A stretch of DNA of 64,000 nt, taken from JASHPR01 sp963844655 (GTDB taxonomy: Bacteria > Actinomycetota > Actinomycetes > Streptosporangiales > Streptosporangiaceae). The notes beneath the pieces are model-generated. The model searched no databases, had not been told where the DNA came from, and saw nothing but the letters and a program-made list of their open reading frames with translations. The stretch is from assembly GCA_963844655.1 (NCBI GenBank), contig CAWJPA010000004.1, positions 558,001 to 622,000 on the forward strand. The letters are read 5' to 3'. The stretch's first letter is position 1. Each line of letters starts with the position of its first letter. This document shows positions 1 through 8,138 of this stretch, piece after piece. Position numbers and translations under genes: made by a program.

Positions 1-1421
1 TCGGTGGCCTCGGCGATCGCGGCCCGGTCCTGCGCGACGATCGCGCCGGTGAGCGCGTACGGAGAGATGCTGGCCGCCTGGGCCACGACGCTGGAGTACT
101 GCGCGTCGTCGAACACGTGCACGCCGAGGATCGGGCCGAAGTACTCGGTGGTGAAGATCTCGTCCGTGGGGTCGGAGCCCTCGAGCACGGTGGGCGCCAC
201 GAAGTACCCGTCGGAGTCGTTGGTCTCGCCGCCGGTGAGCACCCGGATGGACGGGCGGGACCGGGCCCGGGCGATGGCGTCGGCGTGGGTGGCGAACGCG
301 GGCCTGTCGATGACCGCGCCCATGAACAGCGACAGGTCGGCGCCAACGTCGCCCATGCTCAGGGACGACACCGTGGCGATGAAGTCATCGCCCATCCGGT
401 TCCACACCGACCGCGGCACGTAGGCCCGGGACGCGGCCGAGCACTTCTGCCCCTGGTACTCGAAGGCCCCGCGGACCAGCGCCGTGAGCAGGACGTCGGG
501 GTCGGCGGACGGATGGGCGATCACAAAGTCCTTGCCCCCGGTCTCGCCCACCAGCCGCGGGTAGCCGCGGTAGCCGGCGATGTTCTCCCCCACCGAGCGC
601 CACAGGTGCTGGAACGTGCCCGTGGACCCGGTGAAGTGGATCCCGGCCAGGTCCGGGTGCGGCAGCGCCACCCGGGACACCGGCTGGCCGCTGCCGGTGA
701 CCATGTTGATCACGCCGGGCGGCAGCCCGGCCGCCTCGAGCACCCGCATCACGTAGTGCGCGGACAGCTGCGAGGTGCTCGACGGCTTCCACACCACCAC
801 GTTGCCCATCAGCGCGGGCGCGGTCGGCAGGTTGCCCGCGATCGAGGTGAAGTTGAACGGGGTGATCGCCAGCACGAAGCCCTCGAGCGGGCGGTACTCG
901 AGCCGGTTCCAGGAGCCGGGTGACGACCCGGGCTGCTCGGCGAGCAGCCGCCGCGCATAGTGCACGTTATAGCGCCAGAAATCAATCAGCTCGCAGGCCG
1001 CGTCGATCTCGGCCTGCTGCACGGATTTGGACTGGCCCAGCATCGTGGCCGCGTTGACGGCGGAGCGCCAGGGCCCGGACAGCAGGTCGGCGGCCTTGAG
1101 GAAGATCGCCGCACGGTCGTCGAAAGACAGCTCGCGCCAGCCGGGTGCCGCCTGGCTGGCCGCCGCGATGGCCGCGGACACGTCGTCGTCGGTCGCGTTG
1201 CCCAGCTGGCCAAGCACCTGCCGGTGGTTGTGCGGCTGGACCACGTCGACGCGCTCGCCGGCGCCCATCCGCTGCTCGCCGCCGATGGTCATGGTCAGCT
1301 CGGCGCGCTCGCCGGCCAGCTCCTTGATCCTGCTCTCGAGCGCCGCGCGCTCGGGGCTACCAGGCACGTAGCTCCGGACCGGCTCGTTCGCGGGAACGGG
1401 AACGTTCGTTACGGCATCCAT
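1..1421 (-). CDS. pruA: L-glutamate gamma-semialdehyde (1-pyrroline-5-carboxylate) dehydrogenase, 3' end cut by window
   Basis: NAD-dependent aldehyde dehydrogenase that oxidises glutamate semialdehyde to glutamate in proline breakdown. Translating the minus strand from the ATG at 1421 gives about 473 residues before the window edge. The N-terminus has the P5CDH-type segment around residues 85-160, then FNFTSIAGN, the catalytic Glu in VGETGGKD (about residue 293) and the catalytic Cys in GQKCSA (about residue 327). A GGGAG Shine-Dalgarno lies about 9 nt upstream of the ATG. Only the extreme C-terminus is missing, and nothing in the visible part is broken. Alternative: another group X aldehyde dehydrogenase, but the N-terminal region favours P5CDH. 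Confidence 0.9.
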   Translation of the reverse strand, partial: MDAVTNVPVPANEPVRSYVPGSPERAALESRIKELAGERAELTMTIGGEQRMGAGERVDVVQPHNHRQVLGQLGNATDDDVSAAIAAASQAAPGWRELSFDDRAAIFLKAADLLSGPWRSAVNAATMLGQSKSVQQAEIDAACELIDFWRYNVHYARRLLAEQPGSSPGSWNRLEYRPLEGFVLAITPFNFTSIAGNLPTAPALMGNVVVWKPSSTSQLSAHYVMRVLEAAGLPPGVINMVTGSGQPVSRVALPHPDLAGIHFTGSTGTFQHLWRSVGENIAGYRGYPRLVGETGGKDFVIAHPSADPDVLLTALVRGAFEYQGQKCSAASRAYVPRSVWNRMGDDFIATVSSLSMGDVGADLSLFMGAVIDRPAFATHADAIARARSRPSIRVLTGGETNDSDGYFVAPTVLEGSDPTDEIFTTEYFGPILGVHVFDDAQYSSVVAQAASISPYALTGAIVAQDRAAIAEAT

Positions 1422-1519
1422 GGCGAAGCGGCTCCCTGCGTTTCCAGGTCTGATCGGCAGCAGGACTTTATCCTCGCATGGGGCAATCGCAGGGGCGGTC
1501 GTACCCGGGCAGCCGGGTC

Positions 1520-2014
1520 TCAGCCGGTGACGTGCCGCAGCTCCTGGGTGGCGTACCAGAGCAGCTCGTGACCTTCCGCCCCGTCGACGGTGAACCTCGC
1601 GTCCTCGTCTCCTCCGTCCGCGGCCGGCAGGGCGGCGACCGCCGCCCGGATGTCGGCCTCGGCCCGCCGGTCGTCGATGTGCCCGGACGCCACGTCGGCG
1701 AACCCGACCGGCACGCTGAGCTGTACCAGGGCCGGGTCGTCGAACCCCCCGGAGCCGGTCACCTGGTCGTCGGGCATCTCCGCGGCCAGCACCACGCGCC
1801 GCGGCGGTGCCTCCGGATCGGCGTGCAGCAGCCGGAGTGAGGCCCGCGCCGCCTGCATCATGGCCACGTACTCGAGCTCCTCCTCATCCCCGCTCGAGTA
1901 CCACTCCCGCAGCGCGGGCGTGACCGCATAGCCGTGCACCGGGGCCGAGCCTGCGGCAGGCTCGGCCAGCAACCCGGCCAGCGCCGACAACGTGAACGGC
2001 AGGTAGACGCGCAT
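1520..2014 (-). CDS. DUF6912-type conserved hypothetical protein
   Basis: 164-residue soluble protein of unknown function. It begins MRVYLPFTLSALAGLLAE and contains AVTPALREWYSSGDEEELEY followed by an Ala-rich helix, which I recognise as the actinobacterial DUF6912 pattern. No signal peptide, membrane segment or catalytic motif is visible. It is acidic, especially in the DGGDEDARF stretch near the C-terminus. It lies between vsr and pruA on the same strand, 17 nt after the vsr stop, so co-transcription with vsr is plausible. The family assignment is from memory of the pattern; no function is inferred. Confidence 0.75.
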   Translation of the reverse strand: MRVYLPFTLSALAGLLAEPAAGSAPVHGYAVTPALREWYSSGDEEELEYVAMMQAARASLRLLHADPEAPPRRVVLAAEMPDDQVTGSGGFDDPALVQLSVPVGFADVASGHIDDRRAEADIRAAVAALPAADGGDEDARFTVDGAEGHELLWYATQELRHVTG

Positions 2015-2031
2015 CGGACCCCCGTAGCAGC

Positions 2032-2499
2032 TCAGCCGGCGCCGGCCTCAGGGCCGGCCACGCCGTTCGCGGCCGGCCGGGGCTTATTCAGCTCCGCGAG
2101 CACGGCCAGCACGGCCGCGTCGATCGTTTCGTGCTCCCAGATCCTGACCACACCCCAGCCCGCCGCGAGCAGGGCCGCGTCCGCGACCCGGTCCCGCTCG
2201 ACGTTCCTGCGCAGCTTGGGCTCCCAGTACCAGACGTTGTTCGCTGGCTTGCTTCCGTGGTCAGGGCAGGCGTGCCAGAAGCAGCCGTCGACGAAGACCG
2301 CGACCCGGCGGGCCGTGAACGCGATATCAGGGCGGACCCGCTTTCCGTCGGCCAGATCCAGCCGGTAATCCTTCCTGAACCGGTAGCCCTTACGGTGCAG
2401 CGCGCTGCGCAGCGCGAGTTCGGGCTTGGTGCCGGTGCGCCGAATGGCGCGCATATTGGCGGCACGCCCTTCGGTCGCGGGATGTGGGTACTCGGCCAC
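2032..2499 (-). CDS. vsr: Very short patch repair (Vsr-type) DNA mismatch endonuclease
   Basis: 155-residue Vsr-fold nickase. Family members cut 5' of T in T:G mismatches made by deamination of 5-methylcytosine. Visible hallmarks are the N-terminal MRAIRRTGTKPE segment, the metal-binding RPDIAF motif, VFVDGCFWHACPDH with the family's zinc/active-site Cys and His residues, and the RRNVERDRV helix. Length is normal (E. coli Vsr is 156). Start is GTG at 2499. Vsr genes usually sit beside a cytosine-5 methyltransferase; here none lies within the window, so the gene is an orphan. It may protect methylated sites made by a distant methylase. Confidence 0.9.
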   Translation of the reverse strand: MAEYPHPATEGRAANMRAIRRTGTKPELALRSALHRKGYRFRKDYRLDLADGKRVRPDIAFTARRVAVFVDGCFWHACPDHGSKPANNVWYWEPKLRRNVERDRVADAALLAAGWGVVRIWEHETIDAAVLAVLAELNKPRPAANGVAGPEAGAG

Positions 2500-2559
2500 G
2501 AGCCTCAGGGTAGAGGTCCGCGGTCCGGCCGAACTAGCTGTTGGGTATGTCGGGAAGGC

Positions 2560-3270
2560 TCACGACAACGGCCGGCCGACCAGGCCGGACAGCCGCTCCG
2601 CCGTGGGGCCGAACTCGCGATGATGCACGCCCACGAGACCGATGGCCTCCGCCGCCAGCACGTTGGCCTCTACGTCGTCGATGAACACGCATTCGGCGGG
2701 TTCCAGCCCCAGCAGCGCGGCGGTGTGCCGGAAGATCCGCTGCTCTGGCTTCCGCATCCCCACCTCGCCCGAGATCACCACGACGTCGAACAGCTCGGGG
2801 AACAGGTGCCGGGGGTAGTCGTCGTTACTGCCCCACGAGTTGGACAGCAGGGCGGTGCGCAGGCCGGCCTGCCGCAGCGAGCGGATCAGGTCCACCATCG
2901 CCGCCTCGAGGGCCGTGGCCGCGAACATCCGGGTCAGCAGCCGGTCGGCCGGCACCGGCCGGCCGTCCCTGTGGAGCAGATGGCTCGCCAGCTGCTGCTC
3001 GAACTCCTCGTTCGGGCACTCGCCACGCTCCAGCGCGTGGATCGGGCCCTCGTCGCCGTCGGAATAGGCCTGGCCGACCCAGCGCCGCATGATCGTCATG
3101 TAGCTGTCCCTGTCGATCTGCTCCGCCTCGATCCAGGCGTTCATCGTGTCCACGATCGGGTTGGTCATCACCCCGCCCCAGTCGGTGATCACGCCCCGGA
3201 TCTGGGGCCCTATCTCGGGGGCTGCGGACGGCTGGGCGGCCGGGCCGGCCGGTGTGGTGTCATCGGGCAC
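2560..3270 (-). CDS. HAD-superfamily (subfamily IA) hydrolase
   Basis: About 236-residue haloacid-dehalogenase-fold phosphatase. Motif I is VITDWGGVM (nucleophile Asp, with W-G in place of the usual second acid), motif II is LLSNSWG, the motif III Lys is in VGMRKPEQRIF and motif IV is CVFIDDVEANV. This pattern matches the IA subgroup that includes YihX-like sugar phosphatases and epoxide-hydrolase N-terminal domains. Substrate is unknown. I chose the GTG at 3270 (VPDDTTPAG) because further upstream the frame overlaps truA in another phase. It lies between truA and vsr, same strand. Confidence 0.82.
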   Translation of the reverse strand: MPDDTTPAGPAAQPSAAPEIGPQIRGVITDWGGVMTNPIVDTMNAWIEAEQIDRDSYMTIMRRWVGQAYSDGDEGPIHALERGECPNEEFEQQLASHLLHRDGRPVPADRLLTRMFAATALEAAMVDLIRSLRQAGLRTALLSNSWGSNDDYPRHLFPELFDVVVISGEVGMRKPEQRIFRHTAALLGLEPAECVFIDDVEANVLAAEAIGLVGVHHREFGPTAERLSGLVGRPLS

Positions 3271-3346
3271 AAGCCCGATCGTAGCCGGGCGAACTGGCCG
3301 CGCTGAGCGGCGTCTGCCTGGTGATCTGGGACCGCCGGCGGCGCCG

Positions 3347-4351
3347 TCAAGCGCCCCGCCCGGGCGCAGGCCCGGGGCGAACCCGGCGGGTGAGGCCAGC
3401 GCGCGCCGCCAGCTCGGCGTCGGGCGGGTAGCGGACCTCCTCCAGGCACAGGCCGTGCGGCGCGGCCACGTGCACGGCCGGGTCGCGGGCCTGGGCGGCG
3501 AGTACGCCGGCGAGCCAGCCGGGCGGGCGCCGCCCGTCGCCCACGGCCAGCAGGCCGCCGACCAGGGCACGCACCATGTTGTGGCAGAACGCGTCGGCGA
3601 CCACGGTGGCCATGGCCACTCCGGGGGCCGGCCGTTCCCACTCCAGGCGGAGCAGTTCGCGCACCGTGGTCGCGCCCTCGCGGCGCCGGCAGAAGGCCGC
3701 GAAGTCATGTTCGCCCAGGCAGGCCCGGGCCGCCTGGTTCATGCGCGCGACGTCGACCGGGCGCGGGTACCAGAGCGTGTCGTGGCGGCGCAGCGGATCC
3801 GCCGCGGCCGGGTCGTCGCACACCCGGTAGGAGTAGCGCCGCCACAGCGCGGAGAACCGCGCGTCGAACCCGTCCTGGGCGCGGCTGACCGCCCGCACCC
3901 GGAGGTCGGGCGGCAGCAGGCCGGCCAGCCGGTGCCTGAGGGCAGCGCCGACGGCCGCCCACTCCCGGGCGGAAAGGTCCCGGGCGCCTGAGGGAAGATC
4001 CCGGGCACCGGGCGGGAGGTCCCCGGGGGCGGCCGGGACCTCGCTCGGCGGATCCAGGTGAGCCGCCCGCCGGGCCGCGGGCCACGCCGCCGGGGGCAGG
4101 TCCAGGTGCGCGACCTGGCCGCGGGCGTGCACCCCGGCGTCGGTGCGCCCGGCCACGGTGAGCGCCGGTCCCGGTCCGGCCTGGGCCAGGACCAGGCCGA
4201 TGGCGTCCTCGAGCACCTGCTGAACGGTGCGGAGACCGCCGGGCTGACGGCTCCAGCCGTGAAAGCCTGAGCCGTCGTAGGACAGGTCCAGGCGCAGCCG
4301 GGCTGCAGGATCACCGGCAGCCGGCCCGGGAGCCGCCAGCGAGCCGCTCAG
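3347..4351 (-). CDS. truA: tRNA pseudouridine(38-40) synthase TruA, start unresolved
   Basis: Converts uridines 38-40 of the tRNA anticodon stem to pseudouridine. The core starts LRLDLSYDGSGFHGWSRQPG and carries the catalytic Asp in AGRTDAGVHARGQVAHLD, ARFSALWRRYSY and FCHNMVRALVGG. A Pro/Gly/Ala insert of about 40 residues with repeated GARDLP-like units sits in the middle. The frame is open upstream to an ATG at 4717 inside rplQ, but between the rplQ stop (4452) and the conserved core there is no in-frame ATG, GTG or TTG. The end given (4351) is the first in-frame CTG; another CTG is at 4339. An ATG at 4404 is out of frame, so a frameshift error in the G-runs at 4371-4397 is possible. Confidence 0.8.
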   Translation of the reverse strand: MSGSLAAPGPAAGDPAARLRLDLSYDGSGFHGWSRQPGGLRTVQQVLEDAIGLVLAQAGPGPALTVAGRTDAGVHARGQVAHLDLPPAAWPAARRAAHLDPPSEVPAAPGDLPPGARDLPSGARDLSAREWAAVGAALRHRLAGLLPPDLRVRAVSRAQDGFDARFSALWRRYSYRVCDDPAAADPLRRHDTLWYPRPVDVARMNQAARACLGEHDFAAFCRRREGATTVRELLRLEWERPAPGVAMATVVADAFCHNMVRALVGGLLAVGDGRRPPGWLAGVLAAQARDPAVHVAAPHGLCLEEVRYPPDAELAARAGLTRRVRPGPAPGRGA

Positions 4352-4451
4352 GGCCGCTGCGCTAGCCCAGGGGGACGACCCCCCAGGACCCCCCCGCGTG
4401 TCATCCGCTCGGGCCGACCCTGCGGGCCGGCCGTCGCGGCTGACGCGGCTT

Positions 4452-5108
4452 TCAGCCTTCTGCTGGCTGTTCGTCGTCGCTCTCGGAATCGTCGTCCGTC
4501 TCGGCCGAGTCCTCAGCCGCGGAGTCTTCCGCCGCTGCGTCCTCGGCTTCTGCGCCCGCAGTCGTGGCGTCCTCGGCCTGGGCACCGGCCTCGGCGGCCT
4601 CGGCCTGGTCGGCCGAGTCAGCCGCGGCGGAGCGTTCCGGCTCTGTCTCGGCTGCCTCAGCGTCCGCCTCTGCCGCACCCTTGCGGGAACGCGCGGGGGC
4701 GGCCGCGGGCTGCGCACGCCTGGCGCGGCGGCGGCGCGGCTTGGACTCGGCCTCCTCCTGGATCAGCTCGATCACGGCCAGCGGCGCGTTGTCGCCCTTG
4801 CGGGGGCCGATCTTCGTGATCCTCGTGTACCCGCCGTCGCGGGTGGCGAAGCTCGGCCCGATCTCGGTGAACAGCGTGTGCACGACGCCCCGGTCGGTGA
4901 CCGTCGTCAGCACCTGGCGCCGGGCGTGCAGATCACCGCGCTTGGCGAAGGTGATCAGGCGCTCGGCCACCGGCCGCAGCCTGCGCGCCCGCGCTTGGGT
5001 CGTGGTGATCTTGCCGTGCTCGAACAGCGCGGTGGCAAGGTTCGCCATCATGTGCCGCTGGTGGGCGGAGCTGCCGCCCATCCGACGGCCCTTGGTGGGC
5101 GTGGGCAT
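4452..5108 (-). CDS. rplQ: 50S ribosomal protein L17 with long acidic C-terminal tail
   Basis: L17, a 50S subunit protein near the exit tunnel, 218 residues. The conserved core is residues 1-120 (MPTPTKGRRMGGSSAHQRHM, later NAPLAVIELI). A basic patch KPRRRRARR follows, then a roughly 80-residue low-complexity Ala/Glu/Asp tail that bacterial L17 proteins usually lack; it should be disordered. Last ribosomal gene of the alpha cluster, 45 nt after rpoA and followed by truA. rplQ-truA neighbourhood is normal in actinomycetes. Confidence 0.97.
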   Translation of the reverse strand: MPTPTKGRRMGGSSAHQRHMMANLATALFEHGKITTTQARARRLRPVAERLITFAKRGDLHARRQVLTTVTDRGVVHTLFTEIGPSFATRDGGYTRITKIGPRKGDNAPLAVIELIQEEAESKPRRRRARRAQPAAAPARSRKGAAEADAEAAETEPERSAAADSADQAEAAEAGAQAEDATTAGAEAEDAAAEDSAAEDSAETDDDSESDDEQPAEG

Positions 5109-5153
5109 CGGAGCGTTCTCCTCGGTTCGGTGCCGGGACGGTCCCGGGGGCCG

Positions 5154-6170
5154 TCAGTACTGCTCGGTCTCGACGTAGCTCTCGTCGTCGTCGGCCCCGT
5201 AGCTGTCGGCCGCGGTGCCGGGGTCGAACCCGGGCGGGGAGTCCTTCAGCGCGAGGCCCATGTCGATGAGCTTCTGCTTGACCTCCTCGATCGACTTCGC
5301 GCCGAAGTTCCGGATGTCCAGCAGGTCCTGCTCGCTGCGGGCGACGAGCTCACCCACGGTGTGGATGCCCTCGCGCTTGAGGCAGTTGTAGGAGCGGACG
5401 GTCAGGTTCAGCTCCTCGATCGGCAGCGCGAGGTCGGCGGCGAGCGCGGCGTCGGTGGGCGACGGGCCGATGTCGATGCCCTCGGCGTCCACGTTCAGCT
5501 CGCGGGCCAGGCCGAACAGCTCGACCAGGGTCTTGCCCGCGCTGGCCACGGCGTCGCGGGGACGCATGCAGGGCTTGGTCTCGACGTCGAGGATCAGCTT
5601 GTCGAAGTCCGTGCGCTGCTCGACCCGGGTGGCCTCGACCTTGTAGGTGACCCGCATCACCGGCGAGTAAATGGAGTCGATCGGGATCCGGCCGATCTCC
5701 TGGCCCGGCTGCTTGTTCTGGGCGGCGGACACATAGCCGCGGCCGCGCTCGACCGTCAGCTCCATCTCCAGCTTGCCCTTGCTGTTCAGCGTCGCGATGT
5801 GCAGCTCAGGGTTGTGCACCTCGACGCCGGCCGGCGGCGCGATGTCCGCGGCCGTGACCGGGCCCGGGCCCTGCTTGCGCAGGTACATGGGAACTGGCTC
5901 GTCATGCTCGGAGGAGACGACGAGCTCCTTGAGGTTCAGGATGATGTCGGTGACGTCCTCGGTGACCCCGGGGACGGTGGAGAACTCGTGCAGCACGCCC
6001 TCGATCCGGATGCTGGTGACGGCGGCACCGGGGATCGAGGACAGCAGGGTGCGGCGGACCGAGTTGCCGATCGTGTAGCCGAACCCCGGCTCGAGCGGCT
6101 CGATGACGAACCGGGACCGGAACTCGCTGGCCTGGTCTTCTGTGAGGCTTGGACGCTGGGCGATGAGCAT
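5154..6170 (-). CDS. rpoA: DNA-directed RNA polymerase subunit alpha
   Basis: 338-residue alpha subunit. The N-terminal dimerisation domain carries FVIEPLEPGFGYTIGNSVRR and the insert near residue 100. The C-terminal domain (from about residue 240) contains the helix-hairpin-helix GIHTVGELVARSEQDLLDIRNFG that contacts UP elements and activators. It ends with an acidic tail DDDESYVETEQY. ATG start at 6170. Preceded by a 135-nt gap with three hairpins after rpsD, and followed by rplQ in the same transcription unit. Confidence 0.98.
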   Translation of the reverse strand: MLIAQRPSLTEDQASEFRSRFVIEPLEPGFGYTIGNSVRRTLLSSIPGAAVTSIRIEGVLHEFSTVPGVTEDVTDIILNLKELVVSSEHDEPVPMYLRKQGPGPVTAADIAPPAGVEVHNPELHIATLNSKGKLEMELTVERGRGYVSAAQNKQPGQEIGRIPIDSIYSPVMRVTYKVEATRVEQRTDFDKLILDVETKPCMRPRDAVASAGKTLVELFGLARELNVDAEGIDIGPSPTDAALAADLALPIEELNLTVRSYNCLKREGIHTVGELVARSEQDLLDIRNFGAKSIEEVKQKLIDMGLALKDSPPGFDPGTAADSYGADDDESYVETEQY

Positions 6171-6214
6171 TGGACGTTCCTTCCCGCGATGCCCGTTATT
6201 TGACGATCGCGCCT

Positions 6215-6305
6215 TGCGGGGGGCAAGCCCCCCGCATGCCCCCCAGAGACCTCCGGCTGAGGTCCCTGCGGAGCTGCCTTATCACGCAATCCCTTCGGGA
6301 TTGCG
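6215..6305 (-). repeat. Three consecutive hairpins in the rpsD-rpoA gap
   Basis: Perfect inverted repeats fill this gap. They are 6285-6293/6297-6305 (9-bp arms, 3-nt loop, directly against the rpsD stop), 6248-6253/6259-6264 (6-bp arms) and 6215-6224/6227-6236 (10 bp of TGCGGGGGGC type, 2-nt loop). No U-tract follows on the transcribed strand. They could be an internal attenuator or RNase processing signals setting the rpoA:ribosomal protein ratio; this role is inference. Confidence 0.7.
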
Positions 6306-6935
6306 TTACTGCTTGGAGTAGTACTCAACGATGAGCTGCTCCTGGACCAGGGTGTCGATCTGCGCCCGGACCGGGAGCGCGTGCACGAGGATGCGCATCT
6401 TGTCCGGGATGACCTCGAGCCACGCCGGGACCGTGCGCTCCCCCGCCTCGGCGCGCGCGACCACGAACGGCGTGAGCTCACGGGACTTCGCCGCGACCTC
6501 GACGATGTCGCTCTCGGTCACCCGGTAGGACGGAATGTCCACCTTGTGCCCGTTGACGACGACGTGCCCGTGGCGCACGAGCTGGCGGGCCATGTCCCGG
6601 CTCTTGGCGAAACCGGCCCGGTAGATGACGTTGTCGAGGCGGCTTTCCAGCAGCTGCAGCAGGGCCTCGCCGGTCCGGCCGCGGGTGCGGGTGGCCTCCT
6701 CGTAGTAGTTGTGGAACTGCTTCTCGAGCAGCCCGTAGATCCGCTTGGCCTTCTGCTTCTCCCGGACCTGGAGCAGGTAGTCGTTCTCCTTGGGCCGGTT
6801 CCGGCCGTGCTCACCCGGCGGGTAGGGCCGGATCTCGATCGGGCACTTCGGCGAGTCGCACTTGGCGCCCTTCAGGAAAAGCTTGGTCTTCTCGCGACGG
6901 CAGCGCTTGCAGTCCGGGCCGGTGTATCGAGCCAT
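6306..6935 (-). CDS. rpsD: 30S ribosomal protein S4 (zinc-binding form)
   Basis: 209-residue primary 16S rRNA-binding protein that nucleates assembly of the 30S body. Cys9, Cys12, Cys26 and Cys31 in the N-terminal 32 residues make the C+ zinc-knuckle form. The S4 RNA-binding domain lies around residues 95-160 (ESRLDNVIYRAGFAKSRDMA). In other bacteria S4 autoregulates the alpha operon. Fourth gene of the rpmJ-rpsM-rpsK-rpsD-rpoA-rplQ run, 14 nt after rpsK. Confidence 0.98.
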   Translation of the reverse strand: MARYTGPDCKRCRREKTKLFLKGAKCDSPKCPIEIRPYPPGEHGRNRPKENDYLLQVREKQKAKRIYGLLEKQFHNYYEEATRTRGRTGEALLQLLESRLDNVIYRAGFAKSRDMARQLVRHGHVVVNGHKVDIPSYRVTESDIVEVAAKSRELTPFVVARAEAGERTVPAWLEVIPDKMRILVHALPVRAQIDTLVQEQLIVEYYSKQ

Positions 6936-6949
6936 GTGTGCTTACTCCC

Positions 6950-7351
6950 TCAGACCCGGCGCCGCTTAGGCGGGCGGCAGCCATTGTGCGGAACCGGGGT
7001 GACGTCCTGGATCGAGCCCACCTCCAGGCCGGTCGCCTGCAGCGACCGGATGGCGGTCTCCCGGCCCGAGCCTGGACCCTTGACGAACACGTCGACCTTC
7101 CGCATGCCGTGCTCCATGGCGCGGCGCGCGGCGGCCTCGGCCGCCATCTGAGCGGCGAACGGCGTCGACTTGCGCGAGCCCTTGAACCCGACCTGGCCGG
7201 ACGAGGCCCAGGAGATGACGCTCCCGCCGGGGTCGGTGATCGAGACAATCGTGTTGTTGAACGTGCTCTTGATGTGGGCGTGCCCGTGCGCGATGTTCTT
7301 TCGCTCTTTCCGGCGTACCTTCTTGACGCCGGTGCGGCTCTTCGGAGGCAT
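6950..7351 (-). CDS. rpsK: 30S ribosomal protein S11
   Basis: 133-residue protein of the 30S platform. Contains the signature IKSTFNNTIVSITD and ends VTPVPHNGCRPPKRRRV, the typical rRNA-binding tail. Length is normal. ATG at 7351 preceded by a GAGGA-type ribosome site. It lies between rpsM and rpsD as expected for the alpha cluster. Confidence 0.98.
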   Translation of the reverse strand: MPPKSRTGVKKVRRKERKNIAHGHAHIKSTFNNTIVSITDPGGSVISWASSGQVGFKGSRKSTPFAAQMAAEAAARRAMEHGMRKVDVFVKGPGSGRETAIRSLQATGLEVGSIQDVTPVPHNGCRPPKRRRV

Positions 7352-7396
7352 CCTCTTCCTCAGTTCAGGAGGTGGTCGGACCGCTGTCTAGGCGGA

Positions 7397-7777
7397 CTAC
7401 TTCTTCCCGGTCTTCTTCTTGCCGGCGACGGTCTTCTTCTTGCCCTTCCTGGTGCGGGCGTTGGTCTGCGTGCGCTGGCCGTGCACGGGCAGCCCGCGGC
7501 GGTGCCTGATGCCCTGGTAGCAGCCGATCTCGACCTTGCGGCGGATATCGGCCTGCACCTCACGGCGCAGGTCACCTTCGACCTTGTAGGTGGCGTCGAT
7601 CCAGTCCCTGAGCCGGACCAGATCGTCATCGCCGAGCTCGTGCACGCGGGTGTCCCCGCTGATGCTCGTGGCCTTCAGGGTCTCGAGCGCACGGGTACGG
7701 CCGATTCCGTACACGTAAGTAAGGGCGACCTCGAGCCGCTTGTCACGCGGGAGGTCGACGCCGACGAGGCGTGCCAT
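7397..7777 (-). CDS. rpsM: 30S ribosomal protein S13
   Basis: 126-residue protein of the 30S head that contacts the P-site tRNA and the L5 bridge. Has YGIGRTRALETL, RGLPVHGQRTQTNARTRKG and a Lys-rich tail (KKKTVAGKKKTGKK). ATG at 7777 with GGAGAA-type ribosome site. A 201-nt gap with a strong hairpin separates it from rpmJ upstream. Confidence 0.98.
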   Translation of the reverse strand: MARLVGVDLPRDKRLEVALTYVYGIGRTRALETLKATSISGDTRVHELGDDDLVRLRDWIDATYKVEGDLRREVQADIRRKVEIGCYQGIRHRRGLPVHGQRTQTNARTRKGKKKTVAGKKKTGKK

Positions 7778-7868
7778 CGAGGGCAGTTCTCCTTCTGTTC
7801 GCGGAGGTCCTGCGCGCCGCTCCCTGCGTCCCTGCCTGGACCGGGCCCCGGCCTCCTCCGGGGGTAAC

Positions 7869-7896
7869 CCGCATCCGGCCGACGGGCCGGATGCGG
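7869..7896 (-). repeat. 12-bp perfect hairpin in the rpmJ-rpsM gap
   Basis: CCGCATCCGGCC at 7869-7880 pairs perfectly with GGCCGGATGCGG at 7885-7896 around a GACG loop. It stands in the middle of a 201-nt gap inside the alpha cluster. No U-tract follows, so it may be an attenuator, pause or processing stem rather than a full terminator. Confidence 0.65.
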
Positions 7897-7978
7897 ACTG
7901 CGGTGCGTGTCTTGCTGTGCTCTACTCGCTCTGCTTGGCTGGCTCTTGGTAGCTGATCTGCGGGTCGCCTGGGCTGGC

Positions 7979-8092
7979 TCAGCCCTGCCGCTGCTTGTGC
8001 CGCGGATCTGTGCAGATGACCCTGACCCGGCCATGCCGGCGGATGATCCGGCACTTGCTGCAGATCTTCTTCACACTCGGCTTGACCTTCAT
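7979..8092 (-). CDS. rpmJ: 50S ribosomal protein L36 (zinc-binding form)
   Basis: 37-residue L36. Translation is MKVKPSVKKICSKCRIIRRH followed by GRVRVICTDPRHKQRQG and stop, with the Cys-x2-Cys...Cys...His zinc ligands of the C+ form. Full normal length. It lies 46 nt after infA and before rpsM, the usual place. Confidence 0.97.
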   Translation of the reverse strand: MKVKPSVKKICSKCRIIRRHGRVRVICTDPRHKQRQG

Positions 8093-8138
8093 CGTGAACT
8101 CTCCTCAGGATGCCCGGGCCGACTGCCCCGACATCTCG

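Noticed and set aside
4352..4717. ATG at 4717 as the true truA start
   Set aside because: It would put about 120 Arg/Pro-rich residues, encoded out of phase inside rplQ, before the enzyme core. That sequence is a shadow of the L17 acidic tail.
4398..6203. 601-residue plus-strand open frame opposite rplQ and rpoA
   Set aside because: It is antisense to two unmistakable genes and has the Leu/Arg/Gly-rich composition typical of GC3-driven shadow frames. The same holds for the other long plus-strand frames opposite fusA, rpoB and rpoC.
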